A stretch of 64,000 nucleotides of DNA, from NCBI RefSeq assembly GCF_040822115.1, contig NZ_CP162004.1, positions 2,976,001 through 3,040,000 of the forward strand, written 5' to 3'. The position numbers were made by a program, and so were the translations under genes. The DNA comes from Flavobacterium sp. WC2421 (GTDB taxonomy: Bacteria > Bacteroidota > Bacteroidia > Flavobacteriales > Flavobacteriaceae). Below the pieces are notes generated by a model. The model saw nothing but the letters and a program-made list of their open reading frames with translations. It ran no database searches and was not told where the DNA came from. Positions 49,509 through 58,840 of this stretch are shown piece by piece (position 1 is the first letter of the stretch; every line of letters begins with the position of its first letter).

Positions 49509-50060
49509 ATGTTAACTATAAATTTCAATCCATTTCCAAATCTTGAAACAGAACGTTTAATTTTAAGACGAGTAGTAAAAAGTGATGTCAAAGAAATTTT
49601 TTACTTACGTTCTGATAAAGAAATAATGAAATACATCCCGAGACCTCTAGCAAAAACAAATGAAGATGCTTTAGAACATATAGCTACTATAGATGCAACC
49701 ATTGATAAAAATGAAGGGATTAACTGGGCAATTACTTTAAAGAATAGCTCCAAGCTTATTGGAATTATTGGTCACTATAGAATCCAACCTCAAAATTATC
49801 GAGCTGAAGTGGGTTATATTTTACATCCTGATCATCATGGAAAAGGTTTTATTCCAGAAGCATTAAAAAAAATTTTAGAATATGGTTTTAACGAAATGAA
49901 ACTACACACTATTGAAGCTGTAATTGATCCAAATAATGCTGCCTCTGAAAAAGTCCTCCTAAAAAGTGGTTTTAAGAAAGAAGCTCATTTTATAGAAAAT
50001 CAATTTTATGAAGGTCGTTTTTTAGATACTGTCATCTATTCACTTTTAAATAAATCATAA
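49509..50060 (+). CDS. RimJ/RimL-type GNAT N-acetyltransferase
   Basis: 183 residues: ETERLILRRV at the start, RAEVGYILHPDHHGKGFIPEAL (acetyl-CoA loop) near residue 100 and VIDPNNAASEKVLLKSGF near 140. This is the RimJ/RimL-like group, which acetylates ribosomal proteins or other N-termini and small molecules; the substrate is not predictable. 19 bases after the epimerase gene. Confidence 0.9.
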   Translation: MLTINFNPFPNLETERLILRRVVKSDVKEIFYLRSDKEIMKYIPRPLAKTNEDALEHIATIDATIDKNEGINWAITLKNSSKLIGIIGHYRIQPQNYRAEVGYILHPDHHGKGFIPEALKKILEYGFNEMKLHTIEAVIDPNNAASEKVLLKSGFKKEAHFIENQFYEGRFLDTVIYSLLNKS

Positions 50061-50110
50061 GTAAATCAATTTTTAATTGTAATAAATATAGTAAATTGGT
50101 TACAATATTT

Positions 50111-50118
50111 TATTTTTG
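50111..50118 (+). promoter_or_regulatory. -7 promoter element of the DUF3575 gene
   Basis: TATTTTTG, 49 bases ahead of the chosen ATG at 50167. A TTG start at 50116 would lie inside it. Confidence 0.45.
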
Positions 50119-50166
50119 TACTTAAACTCAATGCCATTAATAATAATACACAATACATTTCATCTT

Positions 50167-50718
50167 ATGAAAAGAATCTTTTTTTTTATAATTCTATTTT
50201 TTTCAATTCAATCTCAAAGTCAAACGTATATTAAAGCTAATGCATTGACCGCACTAATTGCTGTCCCAAATGTGGGTGTAGAAACAAGCATCGGTAAAAA
50301 ATCAACACTGCAAATTGACGCATTAGCTTCATTCTGGAAGTCTATAAATGGTTTACCATATCAAATTTTTACTTTAACACCTGAATATCGGTATCATTTT
50401 AAAGAAAAATATAATGGATTTTATGCAGGAGCGAATGTAGGTGGCACTGTCTATAAATTATCAAAAGGAGTACATATGGGACTTGGACAATATGAAAAAG
50501 GTTTTGGGTATTTTATGGGAGCAACTGTAGGATATGAAACTAAAATTAATGATAAATTTATGTTAGATTTCTTTGTGGGAGGTGGTTGGCATCAAGGGTT
50601 CTATAAAGGATATTTTGCCGCAACTGGCGAACGATACGAAACTGCCCAACATTACAATAAGAGCGGAGAATGGCTTCCTTATAGAGGTGGCGTGATGATT
50701 TCTTATAAATTAAATTAA
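50167..50718 (+). CDS. DUF3575-type outer membrane beta-barrel protein
   Basis: 183 residues from ATG 50167: signal peptide (MKRIFFFIILFFSIQSQSQ) and a small beta-barrel of alternating aromatic strands (KANALTALIAVPNVGVETSIG, YRYHFKEKYNGFYAGANVGG, GYFMGATVGYE, YRGGVMISYKLN). DUF3575 proteins are thought to be outer-membrane barrels of unknown function. Its last 9 bases overlap the convergent VF530 gene. Confidence 0.82.
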   Translation: MKRIFFFIILFFSIQSQSQTYIKANALTALIAVPNVGVETSIGKKSTLQIDALASFWKSINGLPYQIFTLTPEYRYHFKEKYNGFYAGANVGGTVYKLSKGVHMGLGQYEKGFGYFMGATVGYETKINDKFMLDFFVGGGWHQGFYKGYFAATGERYETAQHYNKSGEWLPYRGGVMISYKLN

Positions 50719-50946
50719 TTTTGAAAATTTAGACTCATTTTTAACATACAATTCTTCCACTTGTTTTCGAGCCCAATCGGTTTTTCGTAAAAAAGTAAGA
50801 CTCGATTTTATACTGGGGTTCTCATTAAAACATTTAATTTTAATTAATTCTCCCAAAGTATCAAATCCATAATGATTAACCAGTTTTTCTAAAATAGTTT
50901 TTAGAGTAATTCCGTGAAGCGGGTCTTTTGATTGTTGCTTTTCCAT
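50710..50946 (-). CDS. VF530-family (DUF2132) small DNA-binding-like protein
   Basis: 78 residues: KDPLHGITLKTILEKLVNHYGF, then CFNENPSIKSSLTFLRKTDWARKQVE, the full VF530 pattern. The family has an all-helical fold proposed to bind DNA; biological role unknown. It converges on the DUF3575 gene with a 9-base overlap, and its start is two bases from the region that carries the smpB promoter on the other strand. Confidence 0.9.
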   Translation of the reverse strand: MEKQQSKDPLHGITLKTILEKLVNHYGFDTLGELIKIKCFNENPSIKSSLTFLRKTDWARKQVEELYVKNESKFSKLI

Positions 50947-50978
50947 ATTGCAAATTTATGCCAATTTTATAAAAAAAA

Positions 50979-51009
50979 TTGCTGATTCATACATTTGTTG
51001 CTACATTTG
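50979..51009 (+). promoter_or_regulatory. Promoter of smpB
   Basis: TTG 50979-50981, 20-base spacer, TACATTTG 51002-51009. A second TACATTTG at 50990-50997 precedes it. The ATG at 51017 is 8 bases from the box, so the mRNA is nearly leaderless. Confidence 0.75.
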
Positions 51010-51016
51010 TCATCCT

Positions 51017-51469
51017 ATGCTAAAAACTATCAACATACTTAATAAAAGAGCTCGATTTGATTACGAAATAATCGAAAAATTCACTGCTGGAATTGTCTTG
51101 GCTGGTACTGAAATTAAATCAATACGTCTTGGAAAAGCGAATATCACCGAAAGTTTTTGTGAATTTAGTGGTACAGAGCTTTTTGCAATAAATACTTATA
51201 TCGAGGAATATACTTTTGGAAACCAATTCAATCATAAAGCAAGAAGTGAACGCAAACTTTTATTAAATAAGCGTGAACTTAAAAGCTTATCAAGATCAGT
51301 ACAAGCGAAAGGACTTACGATAGTCCCTTTAAAATTATTTACCAACGAAAAAGGAATGGCCAAACTCGAAATTGGTCTTTGTCGTGGTAAGAAAACCTAT
51401 GACAAGCGTGAGTCTTTGAAAGAACAAGATACTAAACGTGATTTAGATCGAATTAAGAAGGCTTTCTAG
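51017..51469 (+). CDS. smpB: SsrA-binding protein
   Basis: 150 residues from ATG 51017 (MLKTINILNKRARFDYE). An alternative TTG start at 50948 would run through the promoter and was rejected. Family marks: AGIVLAGTEIKSIRLGKANI, EYTFGNQFNH, RKLLLNKREL, and a basic C-terminal tail (YDKRESLKEQDTKRDLDR). SmpB carries tmRNA to stalled ribosomes for trans-translation. No tmRNA gene was found in this window. Confidence 0.95.
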   Translation: MLKTINILNKRARFDYEIIEKFTAGIVLAGTEIKSIRLGKANITESFCEFSGTELFAINTYIEEYTFGNQFNHKARSERKLLLNKRELKSLSRSVQAKGLTIVPLKLFTNEKGMAKLEIGLCRGKKTYDKRESLKEQDTKRDLDRIKKAF

Positions 51470-51535
51470 AAACCTATCCCCAATTTTATCCAAAAAGAAT
51501 CGATTTAAAATAGTATTTTTATTTAAAAAAATGAC

Positions 51536-51543
51536 TAAATTTG
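51536..51543 (+). promoter_or_regulatory. -7 promoter element of the Fic gene
   Basis: TAAATTTG, 28 bases before the ATG. No -33 TTG at the right distance. Confidence 0.45.
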
Positions 51544-51571
51544 TCAAGACAATAAAAAACATTTTCATTTT

Positions 51572-52624
51572 ATGAAAACCTTACTAAAAAACGGAAGAGA
51601 GAAAAAAGCGCTAAAAACAAGAGAATTAGCGCAATTAATGGGTATTGATCAAGCTTTAGTAAGTAAGTTTGAAAGTGGCGCACGCAAACCAACTAAAGAT
51701 CAAATTATAAAATTGGCTTCTATTCTTGAAATTGATTATGAAACTTTGATGATTACTTGGTTAAAAGAAAAAATCCTCTATGAAATTGGTGAAGAAACTT
51801 TTGCTCTTAAAGCATTAAAAGAAGCCGAAGACGAATTAAAATATATTAGAACAACAGTACCAAATCAAAAAATCTCAAAAGCGTTAGGAAAACTTTTAGA
51901 TGAAATTGATGCTTTAAAGATTAAACTAGATAAATTTCGTCAATTTGATAGTTTTAGAATTGCACAAGCTCTAGAATTGGAATATACTTTTGAAAGTAAT
52001 CGCATAGAAGGGAATACTCTTACGCTTCGCGAGACTGATTTAGTCATCAACGAAGGATTAACCATTTCTGGAAAAAGTATGCGCGAGCACCTTGAAGCCA
52101 TTAATCATCAAGAGGCTATTGCTTACATTAAACAGTTAATGGAGAAAAACAACACTCTTAACGAGCGTGAGGTTTTATCAATTCATAATTTGATTCTGAG
52201 GGGAATTCAATCCGAAGACGCTGGTCGTTATAGAAAAGTTCAAGTAATGATTAAAGGAAGTACTTATATGCCTCCACAACCTTATATGGTAGCCAAAAAC
52301 ATGGAAGATTTCTATATTTGGTATGAGACTCACAAAAACAGCCTACATCCCATCGTCTTAGCTGCCGAAATGCACGAACGCTTAGTTACCATCCATCCTT
52401 TTATTGATGGAAATGGCAGAACTTCACGCTTGGTCATGAACTTAATTTTATTGCAACATGGTTACGTTATTGCCAATATTAAAGGAGATTATGAAAACCG
52501 TATGCATTATTATCAATCCCTAGAAACGGCACAAACCCAAAACAACAAAGAAGATTTCTTATTGTTTATTGCGCAAATAGAAAAGGAAAGTTTGGAGCGT
52601 TATATTGGTATCATAGCGCAATAA
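51572..52624 (+). CDS. XRE-type HTH fused to Fic domain (AMP transferase-like)
   Basis: 350 residues. N-terminus (about 1-65) is an XRE-like helix-turn-helix (TRELAQLMGIDQALVSKFESG), then a helical linker with coiled-coil character, then a Fic core. The inhibitory alpha motif is SNRIEGN (142-148), which fits [ST]xxxE[GN], so an intramolecular self-inhibited (class II-like) form is expected. Catalytic motif is HPFIDGNGRTSR (275-286), all residues of HxFx(D/E)GNGRxxR present. Such Fic proteins usually AMPylate a target protein; here DNA binding could add autoregulation. Not next to an obvious antitoxin. Confidence 0.92.
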   Translation: MKTLLKNGREKKALKTRELAQLMGIDQALVSKFESGARKPTKDQIIKLASILEIDYETLMITWLKEKILYEIGEETFALKALKEAEDELKYIRTTVPNQKISKALGKLLDEIDALKIKLDKFRQFDSFRIAQALELEYTFESNRIEGNTLTLRETDLVINEGLTISGKSMREHLEAINHQEAIAYIKQLMEKNNTLNEREVLSIHNLILRGIQSEDAGRYRKVQVMIKGSTYMPPQPYMVAKNMEDFYIWYETHKNSLHPIVLAAEMHERLVTIHPFIDGNGRTSRLVMNLILLQHGYVIANIKGDYENRMHYYQSLETAQTQNNKEDFLLFIAQIEKESLERYIGIIAQ

Positions 52625-52703
52625 ACTTTTTTGATAGCAATGCCGATATTTAGTATCGTTTCGCAAAGATTCACAAAGAGAAAACAGAGAACTGTAAAAG
52701 AAT

Positions 52704-52729
52704 AAAAAAATCTGCGTGCAACCTCGCAG
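52704..52729 (-). terminator. Terminator of pcm
   Basis: 5-bp CTGCG/CGCAG stem (52712-52716 with 52725-52729) followed on the minus strand by a T-run (A-run 52704-52710). The bases between it and the Fic gene contain a short AAAGATTCACAAAGAG unit typical of low-complexity spacers. Confidence 0.7.
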
Positions 52730-52758
52730 TATAATTTCAAAAAGAAAACGGGAGTGTT

Positions 52759-53400
52759 TTAATTTTTATCTTCTAATAAAGGAACAAATCGAAACTCTCC
52801 CAATTCATGTTTCTCAAACTGAGTTTCATTTTTACGAATAAGCAAAGTCATAATTTGCACATCATCTCCCAAAGGAATAACCAATCTCCCTCCTATTTTT
52901 AATTGCGCCATTAATGGTTTTGGAATAAATGGTGCTCCAGCTGTAACAATAATACTGTCAAATGGAGCATAACTTGGTAATCCTTTATACCCATCGCCAA
53001 AAGAAAGATGCTTGGGACGAATACCTAACTTAGGCAACAAGGTTGATGTTTGCTTAAATAATTCATTTTGGCGCTCTACACTATATACTTTAGCGCCCAT
53101 CAAATATAAAACAGCAGTTTGATACCCTGAACCAGTACCAATTTCTAAAACTTTATGATCTTTTTGAATTTCTAACAATTGCGATTGAAATGCAACGGTA
53201 TAAGGTTGCGAAATAGTTTGCCCTGCACCTATAGGAAATGCCTTGTCTTGGTACGCATAATCTTCAAAGCTAGAATTCAAAAAAAGATGTCTCGGGATCT
53301 TTTTAATAGCATCCAAAACATTTTTATCTGTTATTCCTTTTTCTTGTAAAACACTTACTAATTGGTTTCGAAGTCCTTGATGTTTACCTGTATCTTTCAA
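52759..53400 (-). CDS. pcm: Protein-L-isoaspartate O-methyltransferase
   Basis: 213 residues: PIGAGQTISQPYTVAF (near 70), SAM motif VLEIGTGSGYQTAVL and GDGYKGLP, ITVTAGA-like IIVTAGAPFIPK and LKIGGRLVIPLG. It methylates isoaspartyl residues for repair of aged proteins, in the cytoplasm. Length normal. Monocistronic; the divergent Gfo/Idh gene begins 145 bases away. Confidence 0.95.
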   Translation of the reverse strand: MKDTGKHQGLRNQLVSVLQEKGITDKNVLDAIKKIPRHLFLNSSFEDYAYQDKAFPIGAGQTISQPYTVAFQSQLLEIQKDHKVLEIGTGSGYQTAVLYLMGAKVYSVERQNELFKQTSTLLPKLGIRPKHLSFGDGYKGLPSYAPFDSIIVTAGAPFIPKPLMAQLKIGGRLVIPLGDDVQIMTLLIRKNETQFEKHELGEFRFVPLLEDKN

Positions 53401-53520
53401 ACTTTATTAATTTTATTTTGGTAAAAATAGAAAAGAAATTCTAATTTCAATTGCCAATTTTTAATTTTTAAATAGGCAAATAATTGTGCCTCATCTCTAA
53501 TGGATTAATCATTTTATTCC

Positions 53521-53528
53521 TATTTTTG
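53521..53528 (+). promoter_or_regulatory. -7 promoter element of the Gfo/Idh gene
   Basis: TATTTTTG 17 bases before the ATG at 53546. No good -33 TTG. Confidence 0.5.
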
Positions 53529-53545
53529 TAGAAATTACAATCATT

Positions 53546-54511
53546 ATGCTGAAAATTGGAGTATTGGGTGCTGGCCATCTAGGAAAAATACATTTGCGAT
53601 TATTACAACAATCTGAAAAATATGAATTAGTTGGTTTTTATGATCCGAATCAAGAGAATGCTGAGAAAATTTCAAAAGAATTTGGGTACAAACATTTTAG
53701 TACAATTGCTACTCTTATTCATGCTGTAGATGTTATCGATATAGTTACGCCAACACTTTCCCATTACAAATGTGCTAAAGTAGCCATCAAATCTGGTAAA
53801 CACGTTTTTATAGAAAAACCAATTTCAAACACACTCGAAGAAGCAGAAGAAATCATAGCTCTTGCAAATGAATTCAATGTAAAAGGGCAAGTGGGACACG
53901 TAGAGCGTTTTAATCCTGCATTCATTGCTACCAAGAACATGATTGAAAATCCTATGTTTATTGAAACACACCGTTTAGCTGAGTTTAATCCTCGCGGTAC
54001 AGATGTACCTGTAGTTTTAGATTTAATGATTCATGATATTGATGTGATTTTAAGCGTAGTGAAATCCAAAGTAAAAAACGTGAGTGCTAGTGGAGTTTCT
54101 GTAATTAGTGACACGCCTGATATTGCTAATGCCCGAATCGAATTTGAAAATGGTTGCGTAGCTAATTTAACTGCTAGCAGAATTTCAATGAAAAACATGC
54201 GTAAAACACGTTTCTTTCAAAAAGACGCTTACATTTCTGTTGACTTTCTAGAGAAAAAATGTGAGGTGGTAAAAATGAAAGATGCGCCAGAAATCCCTGG
54301 AGATTTTGACATGATTTTGCAAAATGCCGAAGGCGTTAAAAAACAAATTTATTTCTCTAATCCTGAGGTAGAGCAAAACAATGCTATTCTTGAAGAATTA
54401 GAAACTTTTGCCGATGCAATTAATAACAATACTACTCCTATTGTAACTTTAGAACAAGCAACAGAAGCATTGAGAGTCGCTTATCAAATAATTGATTGTT
54501 TTAAAAAATAA
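53546..54511 (+). CDS. Gfo/Idh/MocA-family oxidoreductase
   Basis: 321 residues: Rossmann motif GVLGAGHLGKIHLRLL, EKPISNTLEEAEE (conserved EKP) near residue 95, VGHVERFNPAF near 120 and VLDLMIHDIDVILSV (catalytic His region) near 165. NAD(P)-dependent oxidoreductase of unknown sugar or related substrate. A 3-hydroxyacyl-CoA dehydrogenase gene follows by 58 bases; the spacer holds TTTAAAAGTT/AACTTTAAA units. No pathway can be inferred. Confidence 0.92.
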   Translation: MLKIGVLGAGHLGKIHLRLLQQSEKYELVGFYDPNQENAEKISKEFGYKHFSTIATLIHAVDVIDIVTPTLSHYKCAKVAIKSGKHVFIEKPISNTLEEAEEIIALANEFNVKGQVGHVERFNPAFIATKNMIENPMFIETHRLAEFNPRGTDVPVVLDLMIHDIDVILSVVKSKVKNVSASGVSVISDTPDIANARIEFENGCVANLTASRISMKNMRKTRFFQKDAYISVDFLEKKCEVVKMKDAPEIPGDFDMILQNAEGVKKQIYFSNPEVEQNNAILEELETFADAINNNTTPIVTLEQATEALRVAYQIIDCFKK

Positions 54512-54569
54512 AACAGACTTTCTGATTTAAAAGTTAAACGAGAAAACTTTAAAATTTAAACAAAAATAA

Positions 54570-55457
54570 ATGAAAATAATAGCAGTAATTGGAGCAGGAA
54601 CAATGGGTAACGGAATAGCCCACACTTTTGCTCAAAGTGGTTTTACAGTAAAATTAATTGATGTTTCTGAAAAATCATTAGATAAAGGAATGGCAACTAT
54701 AGCTGGAAATCTGGACAGAATGATTGCAAAAGGAACCATCACTCAAGAAGATAAAGCAAAAACAATCACCAATATTATTACTTATACAGACATTAAAGAC
54801 GGTGTTGTAGGAGTTGACTTAGTTATTGAAGCTGCTACTGAAAATGTAGCATTGAAATTAGATATTTTCAAGCAATTAAACGAAGCTTGTTCACACAATA
54901 CTATTTTAGCAACAAATACTTCGTCGATTTCAATAACTCAAATTGGTGCTGTAGTTACGCATCCTGAAAGAGTTATTGGTATGCATTTTATGAATCCAGT
55001 GCCTATTATGAAATTGGTTGAAATCATTCGTGGCTATAACACAAGTGATGAGGTGACTAAAATTATTATGGCACTTTCTGAGAAATTAGGAAAAACGCCA
55101 GTTGAAGTTAATGATTACCCCGGTTTTGTTGCTAATAGAATTTTGATGCCTATGATTAATGAGGCCATCGAAACTTTATATAATAAAGTAGCGGGTGTTT
55201 ATGAAATTGACACTGTAATGAAATTAGGTATGGGACACCCAATGGGACCATTACAATTGGCCGATTTTATTGGTCTAGACGTATGTCTTGCCATATTAAA
55301 TGTGATGTATGACGGTTATAAAAACCCAAAATATGCTCCTTGTCCTTTATTAGTTAATATGGTTCGTGCAGGAAAACTAGGAGTGAAATCTGGAGAAGGT
55401 TTTTACGACTATCGTGAAAGTAAAAAAGCAGAAAAAGTTTCTAAACAATTTATATAA
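54570..55457 (+). CDS. 3-hydroxyacyl-CoA (3-hydroxybutyryl-CoA) dehydrogenase
   Basis: 295 residues, NAD-binding GAGTMGNGIAHTFAQSG, catalytic His in VIGMHFMNPVPIMKLVEII (near 137), TNTSSISITQI, and the C-terminal helical domain with GHPMGPLQLADFIGLD. Length and sequence fit the short-chain type (Hbd/PaaH). It oxidises 3-hydroxyacyl-CoA with NAD+. No beta-oxidation partners are next to it. Downstream is a 13-bp hairpin and a 250-base spacer. Confidence 0.93.
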   Translation: MKIIAVIGAGTMGNGIAHTFAQSGFTVKLIDVSEKSLDKGMATIAGNLDRMIAKGTITQEDKAKTITNIITYTDIKDGVVGVDLVIEAATENVALKLDIFKQLNEACSHNTILATNTSSISITQIGAVVTHPERVIGMHFMNPVPIMKLVEIIRGYNTSDEVTKIIMALSEKLGKTPVEVNDYPGFVANRILMPMINEAIETLYNKVAGVYEIDTVMKLGMGHPMGPLQLADFIGLDVCLAILNVMYDGYKNPKYAPCPLLVNMVRAGKLGVKSGEGFYDYRESKKAEKVSKQFI

Positions 55458-55465
55458 TATTTTTG

Positions 55466-55506
55466 TTTTCATTCGCAGTTTTTTCATTGAATTCTGCGAA
55501 TGAAAA
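55466..55506 (+). terminator. 13-bp hairpin after the 3-hydroxyacyl-CoA dehydrogenase gene
   Basis: Perfect stem 55466-55478 with 55494-55506, 15-base loop, no T-run on either side. Acts perhaps as an mRNA 3'-end stabiliser rather than a classical terminator. The remaining spacer to 55707 has no visible gene. Confidence 0.55.
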
Positions 55507-55707
55507 CCTATAATCCCACTAAAGCTCTTTATTCAAATTTCCAGAAGCTATTGATTCTAAAAAAGTAAAACATACTTTTATAATGAATTTCATGGTTTAG
55601 TTTTAAGATACTAAATCAGTAGCACTAAAAATTCGTAATACAGATCAGACATTACAAGGAATGATTTAATTCACCTTAGAAAAAGTTTGAACAACAAAAA
55701 AATAAAA

Positions 55708-56367
55708 ATGGATATAGCAGCCAATTTACAATCTATACAATCTACTTTACCTCAAAACGTAACTCTTGTTGCTGTTTCAAAAACAAAACCCATTCCAGAT
55801 TTAATGGAAGCTTATAATGCAGGTCAACGCATTTTTGGCGAAAATAAAATCCAAGAAATGGCTGAAAAATGGGAACAAATGCCCAAAGACATTCAATGGC
55901 ACATGATTGGTCACGTGCAAACGAATAAAGTCAAATATATGGCATCATTTGTGAGCTTAATTCACGGAGTAGATAGTTTGAAATTATTACAAGAAATAAA
56001 CAAACAGGCCTTAAAAAACAATCGCGTTATTGATTGCTTATTGCAAATGCATATTGCAGAAGAAGAAACTAAATTTGGCCTAGACGAAGAAGAGTTAGCT
56101 ACGCTCCTATCCTCAAATGATTTTCTAGAAATGAAAAATATTCGAATAGTTGGATTAATGGGAATGGCTACTTTTACGGATAATCAAAACCAAATTAAAA
56201 AAGAATTCATACATTTAAATTCTATTTTCAAGGGATTACAATCTCAAAAAGATACATTACCACACATTTCAATATTATCCATGGGAATGTCGGGAGATTA
56301 TAAGTTGGCTATTGAATGCGGTAGCACGATGGTTCGCATTGGAAGTAGTATATTTGGAGGAAGATAA
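55708..56367 (+). CDS. YggS-family PLP-binding protein
   Basis: 219 residues from ATG 55708 (MDIAANLQSI). PLP-lysine in VTLVAVSKTKP near residue 25, FGENKIQEM, WHMIGHVQTNKVKY, LSMGMSGDYKLAI and GSTMVRIGSSIFG. These proteins (YggS/PLPBP) are single-domain fold-III proteins that balance PLP and affect amino acid levels, with no catalytic activity of their own known. An in-frame TTG start at 55687 adds seven residues and was not used. Confidence 0.93.
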   Translation: MDIAANLQSIQSTLPQNVTLVAVSKTKPIPDLMEAYNAGQRIFGENKIQEMAEKWEQMPKDIQWHMIGHVQTNKVKYMASFVSLIHGVDSLKLLQEINKQALKNNRVIDCLLQMHIAEEETKFGLDEEELATLLSSNDFLEMKNIRIVGLMGMATFTDNQNQIKKEFIHLNSIFKGLQSQKDTLPHISILSMGMSGDYKLAIECGSTMVRIGSSIFGGR

Positions 56368-56438
56368 TAGTTACGAACTAGTTACTATTTATTCTAGCTG
56401 TTTTTCAATTTTAAACCTCAAACTTTAAACAAACAAAT

Positions 56439-57800
56439 TTGTACGCAATATTAGACATAGAAACTACCGGAGGACAATTCAATGAAGAAGGGATTACAGA
56501 AATTGCTATCTACAAATATGATGGTCATGAAATTGTGGATCAATTTATTAGTTTAGTCAATCCTGAAATTCCAATTCAACCCTTTGTTGTGAAATTGACA
56601 GGAATTAATAATGCGATGTTGACAGGTGCTCCTAAATTTTTTGAAGTAGCCAAACGTATAATTGAAATGACCAATGACTGTGTTCTTGTAGCACACAATG
56701 CCGACTTTGATTATCGTATTTTACGCACTGAATTTCGACGTTTAGGATATGACTTCAATCAACGTACACTTTGCACAGTTGAGTTATCAAAAAAACTACT
56801 ACCAGAGCAACCTTCACACAGTTTAGGAAAGTTAGTCCGTGCCTTGGGAATTCCTATGGCTGATAGACACAGAGCAAGTGGAGACGCTATGGCAACTGTC
56901 AAATTATTCAAAATGCTCTTGGATAAAGACATTGAAAAAGCAATTGTCAGAGATCTAATCAAGACTGAAATCCAAAAAGGGATCGCGCCAAAACTACAAG
57001 ATATTATAGAAAGTTTACCTTCAAGAGTAGGTACTTACTATATTCATAATGAAGCTGGTAAAATAATTTTTATTGGTAAAAGCAGAAACATTAAAAAAAG
57101 GGTCAATCAGCATTTTACGGGTATTACTACTAGTGCAAAAAAAATACAAAAAGAAGTTTTCACGGTAACCTTTGAAGAAACGGGATCAGAATTAATCTCT
57201 TTTTTGAAGGAAATCGAAGAAATTAAAATAAACAAACCAGTTTACAATAGAATGGCAAGAAAAAGCAATTTTTCATGGGCTATATATTCGGAGAAAGATG
57301 CCAATGGATATTTAAATTTAAAACTTCAAAAAGCAGATGGGAGAAAAAAAGAAATCATAGCTTACCCCAATGCGCTTGAAGGAAAAAATGCTTTATATAG
57401 AATTTCAACCGAATTCAATTTATGTCAGAAATTCACTGGATTGTATCAAACCAAAAATCATTGTTTTCAACATACCATTAACGAATGTGATGGCGCTTGT
57501 ATTGGAAAAATTACACCCTCAGAATACAATCTCCGGGTTCAAGCTTTCATAGACAAAAATGGATTTGAAAACACCAACATGATTATTATTGATAAAGGAA
57601 GAAAAATCAGTGAGCGCTCAGCTGTTTTAGTTGAGAATGGCATTTTAAAAGGGTACGCTTTTTATGATTTAAACTATCAAATAACAAATGTTGAGATCTT
57701 AAAAAACATTATAACCCCTATGGATAGCAATCGAGATACCCGCAATGCCATCCAAGGGTATATTCGAAAAAACAAAGGTTTTAAGATTATCAAATTCTAG
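56439..57800 (+). CDS. DnaQ-like exonuclease fused to a GIY-YIG nuclease domain
   Basis: 453 residues. N-terminal 3'-5' exonuclease (ILDIETTGG at 4-12, VAHNADFDYRIL near 85, HRASGDAMATVKL near 145) as in DNA polymerase III epsilon. Next a GIY-YIG domain (about 200-280; VGTYYIHNEAGKIIFIGKS, Arg in IKKRVNQHF, Glu in SFLKEIEEIKINKPVYN), of the UvrC/Cho type. The C-terminus (about 285-453) is of unknown fold with CDGACIGKI and other Cys. Start is TTG at 56439: no in-frame ATG before the stop at 56412 and the exonuclease motif begins at residue 4. A possible role in repair is inference. Confidence 0.88.
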   Translation: MYAILDIETTGGQFNEEGITEIAIYKYDGHEIVDQFISLVNPEIPIQPFVVKLTGINNAMLTGAPKFFEVAKRIIEMTNDCVLVAHNADFDYRILRTEFRRLGYDFNQRTLCTVELSKKLLPEQPSHSLGKLVRALGIPMADRHRASGDAMATVKLFKMLLDKDIEKAIVRDLIKTEIQKGIAPKLQDIIESLPSRVGTYYIHNEAGKIIFIGKSRNIKKRVNQHFTGITTSAKKIQKEVFTVTFEETGSELISFLKEIEEIKINKPVYNRMARKSNFSWAIYSEKDANGYLNLKLQKADGRKKEIIAYPNALEGKNALYRISTEFNLCQKFTGLYQTKNHCFQHTINECDGACIGKITPSEYNLRVQAFIDKNGFENTNMIIIDKGRKISERSAVLVENGILKGYAFYDLNYQITNVEILKNIITPMDSNRDTRNAIQGYIRKNKGFKIIKF

Positions 57801-57828
57801 CAAAAAAACCAAATTTTATTTCCTGTAA

Positions 57829-58689
<861 letters not shown>

Positions 58690-58831
58690 GGAAGCTTCTT
58701 CCAGCTATTCATTGCAACTCCTCCGTTTGCAATTGTATTTCTAAGCAGTAAAAGGAGCTTCAAAAGGCGCTCTTTTACGTCAAGAAATACTAACTTGCAA
58801 TCGTCCGGGGTTTTCATTTCTATCTGGGCTA
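58690..58831 (+). repeat. Structured interspersed element, copy 3 (expanded)
   Basis: 142-bp version. The outer stem is CCAG/CTGG (58701-58704 with 58824-58827), against CCTG/CAGG in copies 1 and 2, with AGC/GCT outside (58693-58695 with 58828-58830). Inner pairing adds GTATTTCT/AGAAATAC (58735-58742 with 58783-58790) and TAAAAGGAGC/GCTCTTTTA (58749-58758 with 58769-58777, one bulge). It ends CTATCTGGGCTAA, nine bases before miaA. Confidence 0.75.
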
Positions 58832-58840
58832 AAAATAAAT

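Noticed and set aside
52625..52703. Possible small gene or regulatory RNA between the Fic gene and the pcm terminator
   Set aside because: Only low-complexity AAAG/TTCACAAAG units without a frame or clear hairpin.
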